From assembly GCA_029940345.1 (NCBI GenBank), contig JAOZRC010000013.1, forward strand, positions 1-15,646: 15,646 bases of DNA, read 5' to 3'. This DNA comes from Desulfobacterales bacterium. GTDB lineage: Bacteria > Desulfobacterota > Desulfobacteria > Desulfobacterales > JAUCGF01. The notes below the pieces were generated by a model that was not told the DNA's origin, did no database searches, and saw only the letters and a list, made by a program, of their open reading frames with translations. A program made the translations under genes and the position numbers. Position 1 is the first letter of the stretch; each line of letters begins with the position of its first letter. Below, piece after piece: positions 1-5,564 of the stretch.

Positions 1-608
1 AGGTTCCGTTTTCGCGCGTTCTTTATATTGAGCAGGATGATTTTATGGAAAACCCGCCTAAAAAATTTTTCCGACTGGGACCCGGTCGTGAAGTACGGTT
101 GCGCTACGCCTATTTTATTACCTGCACCGGTGTGGTCAAAGACCCGCACACCGATGAGGTTGTCGAACTGCGCTGCACATTCGATCCGGCGACACGCGGC
201 GGTAATGCTCCGGATGGCCGCAAGGTCAAGGGAACGATTCATTGGGTTTCCGCGGAACATGCGTTAAATGCGGAAGTTCGTCTTTATGATCATCTTTTTA
301 CCAACCCAAACCCCAATGATGTCGAACCCGGTCAGGATTTTACGGATAGCTTAAATCCGCATTCGCTGGAGACCTTGACCGATTGCAAAGTCGAACCTGG
401 TTTGGCGGACATTGCGCCGGGTGGCCGGATTCAATTTGAGCGGCTCGGATATTTTTGCGCTGATGCGGTCGATTCATGCCCGGATGCGCTCGTGTTTAAC
501 CGCACGGTAACACTGCGGGACACTTGGGCTAAAATTGTGAAAGCCCAGCAACAACAGCAAAAAAAACCGCATGCTGGGAAAAAGAGAAAACGCAAACGGC
601 ATTCCTAA
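1..608 (+). CDS. glnS: Glutaminyl-tRNA synthetase, C-terminal part (5' end outside window)
   Basis: GlnRS attaches glutamine to tRNA-Gln in the cytoplasm. The window begins inside the gene: the first complete codon is at position 3, and the frame runs open from the edge to a TAA at 606-608. The visible part is the anticodon-binding beta-barrel region. It carries stretches close to E. coli GlnRS, including VPFSR at the start, [26 protein letters not shown] and, near the end, [15 protein letters not shown]. The catalytic Rossmann domain lies outside the window. E. coli GlnRS ends almost directly after the DTWAK motif. This protein continues for about 22 residues with a run of five glutamines and then a very basic Lys/Arg tail, which could strengthen RNA binding (inference). 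The antitoxin gene starts 15 bases after the stop. Identification is secure; only the tail is unusual. Confidence 0.95.
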   Translation, partial: VPFSRVLYIEQDDFMENPPKKFFRLGPGREVRLRYAYFITCTGVVKDPHTDEVVELRCTFDPATRGGNAPDGRKVKGTIHWVSAEHALNAEVRLYDHLFTNPNPNDVEPGQDFTDSLNPHSLETLTDCKVEPGLADIAPGGRIQFERLGYFCADAVDSCPDALVFNRTVTLRDTWAKIVKAQQQQQKKPHAGKKRKRKRHS

Positions 609-623
609 GTTGAAGGGAAAATT

Positions 624-839
624 ATGATTGTTGAGGCATTTAAAGTTGATAATGGTTTATTTATTCCGTTGACAGAAGAACCTGAAATACGCGCTGATAA
701 TAAAGTGTTAATAAAAATTGAATTTGTTGATCCGCATATAGAAGAATCAGAAAAAAAACACAAGGAGGGATATTTACGCCACCCTGTGCAACCTGAAGAG
801 TTCAGTGACTGGGAAAATGAACAGGTATGGTGTGATTGA
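624..839 (+). CDS. Putative antitoxin of a PemK/MazF-type module
   Basis: This 71-residue acidic protein precedes a PemK/MazF-like toxin, and their reading frames touch in a TGATG junction, so translation is probably coupled. That arrangement is the main reason to call it the antitoxin, which would neutralise the toxin by direct binding. The ATG is preceded by a good ribosome site (GAAGGG, six bases away). The N-terminal part (MIVEAFKVDNGLFIPL) resembles the opening of DUF104/AF2212-type small antitoxins, which begin with an 'xxxAxxENGxxxPL' strand pair. The C-terminal half is highly charged and ends in EEFSDWENEQVWCD, the kind of acidic, probably flexible tail that often occupies the toxin's RNA groove. 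No clear DNA-binding fold (AbrB, RHH, HTH) is visible, so autoregulation cannot be claimed. Family assignment is uncertain; the role is likely from context. Confidence 0.7.
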   Translation: MIVEAFKVDNGLFIPLTEEPEIRADNKVLIKIEFVDPHIEESEKKHKEGYLRHPVQPEEFSDWENEQVWCD

Positions 840-1156
840 TGAAGCGATCTGAAATCCGATGGTATAAATTTAACAGGCCAGATAAAAAACGTCCGGTTGT
901 AATCCTTACAAGGGATTCGATGATTAAATATCTTGGTGAAGTCACCGTTGCCCCGATAACTTCAACCATTCGTGATATTCCTTCCGAAGTTTTTCTAAGC
1001 GATGAAGATGGGATGAAAAAAGATTGTGCTATCAATCTTGACCATGTTCAAACAGTTTCGAAGGGAAGAATAGGCGCATTCATTACAAAACTAAGTCGTA
1101 AAAGAATGGACGAATTATACCTTGCTCTTCTTTTTGCTTTAGGCTTTGATAAATAA
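839..1156 (+). CDS. PemK/MazF-family endoribonuclease toxin
   Basis: This is a 105-residue type II toxin of the PemK/MazF family, whose members cut mRNA at short specific sequences and stop growth when freed from their antitoxin. Family features seen: an opening EIRWYKF strand (usually GEIWW), the KKRPVVILTRDS segment (residues 16-27) carrying the conserved arginines, the VAPITSTIR strand (37-45) with the conserved Thr/Ser pair, a CAINLDHVQTV segment (63-73), and a C-terminal helix ending LLFALGF. Length is normal and the gene looks intact. The ATG at 839 overlaps the antitoxin stop by one base; a TTG two codons' worth of sequence upstream at 836 is in frame but adds only one residue and is less likely. 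The gene ends at the border of a repeat-rich spacer, consistent with a mobile cassette inserted behind glnS (inference). Confidence 0.88.
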   Translation: MKRSEIRWYKFNRPDKKRPVVILTRDSMIKYLGEVTVAPITSTIRDIPSEVFLSDEDGMKKDCAINLDHVQTVSKGRIGAFITKLSRKRMDELYLALLFALGFDK

Positions 1157-1217
1157 CAACAGGCATTCGACATCCTTCATTTGTCGGTTAACAATTGGGT
1201 AGTCATAAAGAAATACG

Positions 1218-1288
1218 AACCACGAATAAACGCTAATGAACTCTAATAAAAAACAATCATTCGTGTTTATTCGTGTTTATTCGTGGTT
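1218..1288. repeat. Inverted repeat with 10-bp periodic units (CACGAATAAAC type)
   Basis: AACCACGAATAAAC at 1218-1231 is the exact reverse complement of GTTTATTCGTGGTT at 1275-1288. The right arm is part of a run in which TCGTGTTTAT occurs twice in tandem (1261-1270 and 1271-1280), followed by the related TCGTGGTTTA; the left side shows a looser 10-base rhythm. This is a short-period repeat, not a CRISPR: there are no spacers of constant length. Confidence 0.7.
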
Positions 1289-1300
1289 TATACTTGGCAC

Positions 1301-1381
1301 GGTCATAATTGGTGATTTTGAAATATGTCTTACGCCTATGAATTAAGGTATTGATCAATTATAAAATCACCAATTATGGCC
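1301..1381. repeat. Long inverted repeat (16-bp perfect core)
   Basis: CATAATTGGTGATTTT at 1304-1319 and its exact reverse complement AAAATCACCAATTATG at 1363-1378 form a 16-bp perfect stem, extendable to about 19 pairs with one G:T (1301-1381). The loop is 43 bases. No T-tract follows on either strand, so it is better described as a repeat or structural element than a terminator. Confidence 0.75.
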
Positions 1382-1409
1382 TTCGCGAGTATATTAAAGG
1401 CCGTACTCC

Positions 1410-1494
1410 TTCAAAAGTGTAAACTACTTTTAGACTGATATGAAGGATGCCAGGCATTCTTCAATATCCGCGAAACAATTCAAAAGTGTAAACT
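1410..1494. repeat. 16-bp direct repeat pair
   Basis: TTCAAAAGTGTAAACT occurs at 1410-1425 and again, identically, at 1479-1494, starts 69 bases apart. The first copy lies inside the putative MITE-like element and the second outside it. Repeated boxes of this size occur at the ends of some insertion sequences (for example IS21-type ends), but no transposase accompanies them, so this is only one possible reading. Confidence 0.65.
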
Positions 1495-1504
1495 GCAAAC
1501 ACTC

Positions 1505-1942
1505 TTAAAAAGCACCAATCTGGCAGGCAAATATTTTAATTTTTAGCATCTCACACGCCGCCGCTACTTCCATACGCTTGCAATCCAGCGTTTCCGCAAT
1601 TTTCCAGATGGAAATACATGATAAGCGATTGCCCTCTTGCAAGGTGTTTTGAATCGCTTTTTCAAGAGACGGCTCAATCTGCTTGGCTGGTGCGACTTTA
1701 TTTCCCTTTGCTCCGTAACCGAAAAGGCCCAACTGACATTTATTAATCCGGAATTCTAATAGGTCTGTGGTTTGCCCTACTCGTTCCGGGGGTTCATTCA
1801 ATTTCTGCGCGATCTGGTGAGCGGCGGCACAACTGATGCGGCCATCTTTAACTTTTTCTTGAAGCGCTTGGGCGATATGCGAAGCGAGCTGAGTTCCCTG
1901 CGGATGTTTGATTTTATAGTTTCCGGCAAATTCATGCGGCAT
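1505..1942 (-). CDS. Unrecognised protein of two tandem similar halves with conserved Cys (CQLG motif)
   Basis: The function is not recognised. The 145-residue protein consists of two related halves (about 20-75 and 91-145). Each begins with an amphipathic helix, continues with a G-R-(I/L)-SC segment (Cys38, Cys109) and an (H/W)xIAxxL helix, and ends in K-(C/I) strand-like residues with a CQ(L/I)GxF motif (Cys69, Cys140). Two more cysteines (121, 130) occur in the second half. The helix pattern is reminiscent of a duplicated helix-turn-helix-like fold, and the paired cysteines could bind metal or be redox-active; both are inferences. No signal peptide or membrane segment is seen, so it is probably cytoplasmic. 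A ribosome site (AGGA) precedes the ATG. It is the last gene after dsbD and the thioredoxin-like gene, 38 bases behind the latter, so probably in the same transcript. I have a vague memory of similar proteins in deltaproteobacteria, without assigned function. Confidence 0.75.
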   Translation of the reverse strand: MPHEFAGNYKIKHPQGTQLASHIAQALQEKVKDGRISCAAAHQIAQKLNEPPERVGQTTDLLEFRINKCQLGLFGYGAKGNKVAPAKQIEPSLEKAIQNTLQEGNRLSCISIWKIAETLDCKRMEVAAACEMLKIKIFACQIGAF

Positions 1943-1980
1943 TGTTTTATTCCTATTTTTTTGGTCCTATTTATTGGGCC

Positions 1981-2442
1981 CTATTTGGTGATAAATTCTT
2001 TAAAACTCAATTTTTTATAGCTTTCGGTTTTGATATATTTCAAAATGTTAAGCAGTTGTTTGGCGTCAACATATCCGGGCAGCGTGCTGATCTTTGATTT
2101 ATCAGGCTCCAAAAACCAACTGGTGGGCAATGCCCGAACATTATACGCTCCGGCTATCTTCTTTTCTTTATCCGAATCAACCATAATCGGAATGAAATTT
2201 TCATTCAGATAGGCGATGATCGCTGCATCTGTAAACGTTTCTTTTTCCATTTTGATACAATAGCCGCACCAGTCGGCATGAAAATTCAAAAAGATATGTT
2301 TGTTTTCACTTTGAGCGCGTGCTAAACCCTCATCATATTTTAGCCAGTTAATCTTGTCTGCGAAAGCGGCGCCGGGTGCAAGCCACATTCCCAATAAAAG
2401 GGTAACTAAAACTGCCATTCCGATTGTTTTCTTTTTCATCAT
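1981..2442 (-). CDS. Secreted thioredoxin-like protein, CGYC active site
   Basis: A thioredoxin-fold protein of about 153 residues with an N-terminal signal peptide: KKK, a hydrophobic stretch of about 18 residues, then a likely signal peptidase I site after GAAFA. The mature part has the sequence FHADWCGYCIKME, giving Cys59-Gly-Tyr-Cys62, and a cis-proline region RALPTSWF (Pro106). This places it with periplasmic thiol-disulfide proteins of the thioredoxin_7/DsbD-gamma-like group. Directly following dsbD, it is the natural candidate to receive electrons from DsbD and reduce periplasmic cysteines, for instance in cytochrome c assembly or isomerase recycling (inference). Start: three consecutive ATGs (2445, 2442, 2439) follow AAAGGA; the one at 2442 has the best spacing (7 bases). 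A further in-frame ATG at 2487, three bases after the dsbD stop, lacks a ribosome site and would put a poor leader before the signal peptide. Confidence 0.88.
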   Translation of the reverse strand: MMKKKTIGMAVLVTLLLGMWLAPGAAFADKINWLKYDEGLARAQSENKHIFLNFHADWCGYCIKMEKETFTDAAIIAYLNENFIPIMVDSDKEKKIAGAYNVRALPTSWFLEPDKSKISTLPGYVDAKQLLNILKYIKTESYKKLSFKEFITK

Positions 2443-2490
2443 CATTTTTCCTTTCTGAAACATATTTAAATATTGATTTTTCTCCATCTG

Positions 2491-4323
2491 CTAATTGATC
2501 GAACGCATTCGTTTTAAAAGCGTTTCCGGCGTTACAAACTGCGTAACCGATTGATCTGATAACGGCTTACCATCGGAGTTAATAAAAAACAGCGTGGGTA
2601 AGCCTACCACATGATATTTTTTTTGCAACTGTTTTACTTGCGGGTCTTGAGCATCCGTGCAGTCAATTTTTAAATTAACAAAACGCGCTGATTCGGCAAT
2701 AATATCCTGGTGGGTGAAGGTTTCGTGTTCTAATTTTTTGCAAGCGGAACACCAGTCAGCCGCAAAATCAATCATTACCGGTTTTTTTTCACGTTCAGCT
2801 TTTGCCAGGGCGTCAGCCTCATCATTTTGCCATAGAATTCCGGATCGCTGTGCTGCCATGACATTTTGGCGCGGCGGTTGTTCATCAAATGTAAAACGTG
2901 CGGTGTAGCAGACGCCTAACACCAGGCAGATAATACCGGCCGCCTGCCAGAGTCGGCGGGGTCCGGTAACTTGGGTGGTGAAGGCGTCCAAAGCGCCCAA
3001 ATACAAGCTGATGCCAATAAGCAAAGCACCCAGGATAAGATAAAAAATATTGATGGGTAGAAGCGGCTGAATATAATACAAGGCAAACGCCAGCATGAGC
3101 ACGCCAAAAACGTGTTTAATCTGCTCCATCCATTTGCCCGCTTTTGGCAATGATGCGGCGGCTCCGGAAAAAGTTCCGATCAGCAAGAATAACATACCCA
3201 TGCCCAGCGCAAAACTCCACATAATGAAAAAGCCCAGCAGCTTATCGGCCAGTGAAGCGATGTAGACCAGAATTCCCACTAACATTGGCCCGACGCATGG
3301 CCCTACAATCGCACCGGCAACCGCTCCGGTTATAAAAACGCCGATGACGCCGGTTCCGGTTTTGCCTCCGAATTTAGATGAAAGCGACGCTGGCATCTGA
3401 ATGAAAAAAACATCAAACATGCCTAAGGCCAGGATAACAAACACACTGGCGACAACGATGCGTACGACGGGGTGATCGGTATAAGCGCCGAACAGATTTC
3501 CTGACCAGGCGGCGGCAACACCGAAGATCGCATACGTCAGAGACATCCCCAGCACATAAAAAATGGACAAGACCAGTCCGCGCAACCATTTACCACCCGC
3601 GCCGGCACCGATAACGCTCACTGTTATCGGGATCATGGGATAGACACAGGGCGTCAAACTGGCCAGGAGTCCCCAGATAAACGCTGCCAGTAATACGCCG
3701 ATCACACCGAAACGGTCAGCCGCTTTTTCGATGGCGCTTAGATTGTCCGCAGTGGCTTTCCTTACATGAAGATCAGATTCTTCGGCCTGCTTTTCCACTT
3801 CGGGCGCCTTCTTATCACCAGACGAAACTGTTTCTCCGGACGCAACAACGGTAAAGGCAACTTTTATCAGTTTTGATTCAGGAGGGAAACAGGACGTTGC
3901 GGTGCAACCCTGATAGTTGATCGCCATTGATAGGGTGCCGGTTCCTGTTTTCACTGAGGATCCCACTCGCATTGGCAGCCGTAGCATCACTTGTTTGGAA
4001 TAGGTGTAAACCGTCCCAAGATAGGGATCGTTTTTTTTTATGCCTTCAGGTTTGTCCAGTTTGCCAAACGATAGGCCGTCAATGGAATCAGGTGTTATAT
4101 CGGTTTTGTCAGCATATAGATAATGGCCTTTTGCGATTGCAACCGAAACTTCGATCGTTGCATTCCCACCCTGCATTACTTGGGCAGGAACTATCGTTGC
4201 CTTGAATTGGAAAGGCTGCTTCACATCGGCCTGTACATTTGATACACCACTAAAAAGAAAAAAAAGCAGCAATCTGATCAGATAAATTTTGTGGCCCTGT
4301 ATTTTTATTATTGGGTGCGTCAT
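2491..4323 (-). CDS. dsbD: Thiol:disulfide interchange protein DsbD
   Basis: DsbD moves reducing equivalents from cytoplasmic thioredoxin across the inner membrane to periplasmic proteins. All three modules are present in 610 residues. A signal sequence (about 1-32) leads to the periplasmic alpha domain (33-165) with its cysteine pair in NYQGCTATSCFPP (Cys140, Cys145). A linker is followed by eight or so membrane helices (about 205-475) with the two membrane cysteines in SLTPCVYPMIP (Cys226) and VGPCVGPM (Cys343). The C-terminal thioredoxin-like gamma domain carries FAADWCSACKK (Cys525, Cys528) and GLPTLFF. The alpha-domain pair has four intervening residues, where E. coli has five. The ATG at 4323 follows AAAGGAG (10-base gap); a TTG at 4371 would extend the frame but adds a leader unlike a signal peptide. 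A strong promoter candidate lies 70 bases upstream. The thioredoxin-like gene follows closely, forming an operon. Confidence 0.96.
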   Translation of the reverse strand: MTHPIIKIQGHKIYLIRLLLFFLFSGVSNVQADVKQPFQFKATIVPAQVMQGGNATIEVSVAIAKGHYLYADKTDITPDSIDGLSFGKLDKPEGIKKNDPYLGTVYTYSKQVMLRLPMRVGSSVKTGTGTLSMAINYQGCTATSCFPPESKLIKVAFTVVASGETVSSGDKKAPEVEKQAEESDLHVRKATADNLSAIEKAADRFGVIGVLLAAFIWGLLASLTPCVYPMIPITVSVIGAGAGGKWLRGLVLSIFYVLGMSLTYAIFGVAAAWSGNLFGAYTDHPVVRIVVASVFVILALGMFDVFFIQMPASLSSKFGGKTGTGVIGVFITGAVAGAIVGPCVGPMLVGILVYIASLADKLLGFFIMWSFALGMGMLFLLIGTFSGAAASLPKAGKWMEQIKHVFGVLMLAFALYYIQPLLPINIFYLILGALLIGISLYLGALDAFTTQVTGPRRLWQAAGIICLVLGVCYTARFTFDEQPPRQNVMAAQRSGILWQNDEADALAKAEREKKPVMIDFAADWCSACKKLEHETFTHQDIIAESARFVNLKIDCTDAQDPQVKQLQKKYHVVGLPTLFFINSDGKPLSDQSVTQFVTPETLLKRMRSIN

Positions 4324-4389
4324 CCGCCTGGCACTCCTTTTGCATTCTACACTTTCTATTAATTCAACCAAATCACTTTAAAGTAATTG

Positions 4390-4417
4390 AATATAAATAT
4401 TAACACCTTCTTGTCAA
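4390..4417 (-). promoter_or_regulatory. Likely sigma-70 promoter of the dsbD operon
   Basis: On the minus strand a consensus -35 (TTGACA, 4417-4412) is followed after 16 bases by TATATT (4395-4390), one mismatch from the -10 consensus. Transcription would start near 4383, giving a leader of about 60 bases before the dsbD ATG at 4323. It lies in the divergent dsbD/yggT spacer (4324-4616). Confidence 0.6.
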
Positions 4418-4536
4418 TAAAAGGTCATCTGATATACTGACACAATACCGTCGTGAAATTAATTATTTGAACGTCTATAAATGAAAAAGCTAAGAATGAA
4501 ATTAAAAGCAAATAGAGGAAATTGTTTTACTTGAAA

Positions 4537-4569
4537 TATCTTGACTTATTTTTAAGATAAAATTATTAA
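4537..4569 (+). promoter_or_regulatory. Likely yggT-divIVA promoter with a small palindrome
   Basis: TTGACT (4541-4546), 17 bases, then TATTAA (4564-4569) make a good sigma-70-type promoter placed about 45 bases before the yggT ATG. A 6-bp inverted repeat, TATCTT at 4537-4542 and AAGATA at 4554-4559, overlaps the -35 box and spacer and could be an operator; this last point is speculative because AT-rich 6-mers arise easily by chance. The rest of the 293-base divergent spacer shows only AT-rich sequence. Confidence 0.5.
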
Positions 4570-4616
4570 TAAAGGATACTTTTATCAATAGGCAATAATG
4601 AAAGGTTAATCTTATA

Positions 4617-4916
4617 ATGTTTATTATAGGCAACTTTATCGGAGCATTAGCGACAGTCATTTCCATGGTCCTCACCATTTACATGTGGGTTGTTATAGCA
4701 AGGGCGGTGCTTTCATGGGTGAGCCCGGACCCGTACAATCCTATCGTCAGATTCATTAATAACATCACAGACCCTGTTCTTAATTGGGTTCGCATGAAAC
4801 TTCCCATCAACTTTGGCGGTATTGATCTTTCCCCGATGATTGTGATATTGGCAATTATTTTTTTGCAACAGTTTCTTGTTGCCAGTCTGACATCACTGGC
4901 ACGGTCTTTGCTTTAA
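4617..4916 (+). CDS. yggT: YggT family membrane protein
   Basis: A 99-residue integral membrane protein with one YggT unit: a first hydrophobic helix (about 7-33), the conserved motif ARAVLSWVSPDPYNPIVRFI, the TDPVL segment (about 51-55), and a second helix (about 72-92). The family, related to chloroplast CCB3, is linked to membrane or osmotic homeostasis and cell-division neighbourhoods; its exact biochemical role is not established. E. coli YggT has two such units (about 188 residues), whereas single-unit forms are usual in Gram-positive and deltaproteobacterial yggT-divIVA loci. It is followed 27 bases later by divIVA, a conserved pairing, and the two are very probably cotranscribed. AAAGG about 11 bases before the ATG is a modest ribosome site. 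Confidence 0.9.
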   Translation: MFIIGNFIGALATVISMVLTIYMWVVIARAVLSWVSPDPYNPIVRFINNITDPVLNWVRMKLPINFGGIDLSPMIVILAIIFLQQFLVASLTSLARSLL

Positions 4917-4943
4917 CAATGTGATAATAACCGGAAAGAAAAA

Positions 4944-5447
4944 ATGATAATCACCTCCTTTGATATCCGTGAACGCCAGTTTAAAGTTAAGTTCAGAGGA
5001 TTTGACGTCCGCGAAGTGGATTCATTTCTTGAATATATGGCGGATTCGTTTAATGACTTGGAAAATCGGAATGATAATCTGGAAAAAGAAATTCTGCATC
5101 TCAAAACTGAAATAAACAAACATCCGGAACATGAAGAAATATTAAAACAGGTGATGCAAAACTCCCAAAAAGTTCTCGAACAAATAAAAAAAAATGCCCG
5201 GCAATCGGCTGAAATTATTGTCGCCGACGCTGAATTAAAAGCCGGCAAGATGCTGAATAAGGCGCATAACCGATTGGCTCAATTACATGAAGATATCACC
5301 GAACTGAAAAGACAACGGCTGCAACTTGAAATGCAGATTCGCTCCATCATTGAAACCCACTCACGCCTCCTGGAGATGGGCAAGGAAGAGGAGAGGGATT
5401 CTGAAAATGTGGCGGACGCAAAAGTTAAATTGTTAAAAAGCGCCTGA
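4944..5447 (+). CDS. divIVA: DivIVA-domain coiled-coil protein
   Basis: This 167-residue protein starts with a DivIVA lipid-binding domain: ITSFDIRERQFKVKFRGFDVREVDSFLEY matches the family pattern 'DIxxxxFxxxxRGYDxxEVDxFL' (residues 4-31). A long, highly charged coiled coil follows (about 30-150) with a short tail. DivIVA proteins bind strongly curved membranes at poles and septa and recruit partners for division or envelope growth. In Gram-negative deltaproteobacteria the partner is unknown. Here the gene sits between yggT and a type IV pilus retraction ATPase gene, so a role in polar placement of pilus or division machinery is conceivable, but that is inference. GGAAAG precedes the ATG by about 8 bases. 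The length is typical of short DivIVA forms. Confidence 0.92.
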   Translation: MIITSFDIRERQFKVKFRGFDVREVDSFLEYMADSFNDLENRNDNLEKEILHLKTEINKHPEHEEILKQVMQNSQKVLEQIKKNARQSAEIIVADAELKAGKMLNKAHNRLAQLHEDITELKRQRLQLEMQIRSIIETHSRLLEMGKEEERDSENVADAKVKLLKSA

Positions 5448-5460
5448 TATGGTATTTTTA

Positions 5461-5525
5461 TTTTGGTTTTTCAGGCAGTGCCCGCAAGTTTAAGCCCGCA
5501 CCCCGCTATTTTTGAAAAACCGAAA
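5461..5525. repeat. Inverted repeat after divIVA, 13-bp arms
   Basis: TTTTGGTTTTTCA at 5461-5473 pairs with TGAAAAACCGAAA at 5513-5525 (12 normal pairs and one G:T), enclosing a 39-base loop. No T-tract follows the right arm on the plus strand, so it is not a textbook terminator. It overlaps the -35 region proposed for pilT. Confidence 0.55.
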
Positions 5526-5542
5526 TCGGATCAGAATATAAT
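5512..5542 (+). promoter_or_regulatory. Candidate promoter of the first pilT gene
   Basis: A perfect -10 box TATAAT (5537-5542) is preceded by TTGAAA (5512-5517) at a somewhat long 19-base spacing. Transcription would start near 5549, a few bases before the GAGGAG ribosome site, giving a very short leader to the ATG at 5565. Confidence 0.4.
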
Positions 5543-5564
5543 ATTTAAATAATGAGGAGTTGAT

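Larger units (their letters stand above)
1160..1459. mobile_element. Possible MITE-like element with 9-bp flanking duplication
   Basis: The 9-mer CAGGCATTC occurs as a direct repeat at 1160-1168 and 1451-1459. Just inside these copies is a perfect 10-bp inverted repeat: CATCCTTCAT at 1171-1180 and ATGAAGGATG at 1440-1449. Terminal inverted repeats bounded by a short direct duplication are the layout of a transposed element; the core is about 280 bp and codes for nothing. With arms this short, chance or decay of a larger element cannot be excluded, and no transposase is present in the window. Confidence 0.4.
1157..1504. other. Non-coding, repeat-dense spacer between toxin and minus-strand operon
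   Basis: These 348 bases have no convincing coding frame. They hold several overlapping repeats, listed separately: a putative small element with terminal repeats, two inverted-repeat pairs, and a 16-bp direct repeat. The spacer separates the 3' ends of two convergent transcription units, but no classical GC-stem plus T-tract terminator was recognised. This looks like a landing zone for small mobile or repetitive sequences. Confidence 0.7.

Noticed and set aside
598..1168. GGCATTC also occurs at the end of glnS (598-604), so the toxin-antitoxin cassette appears flanked by copies at 598 and 1162.
   Set aside because: Only seven bases, falling in coding sequence; a chance match of this length is common, and the 9-bp form is not conserved there.
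1250..1300. Possible CRISPR-like array because of repeated TCGTGTTTAT units.
   Set aside because: Units are 10 bases and directly adjacent, without unique spacers, and there are no cas genes.
4324..4371. Longer DsbD start at a TTG (4371).
   Set aside because: It adds 16 charged residues before the signal peptide, while the ATG at 4323 has AAAGGAG upstream.
5448..5525. Terminator after divIVA.
   Set aside because: An inverted repeat exists, but the loop is 39 bases and no T-tract follows on the plus strand.
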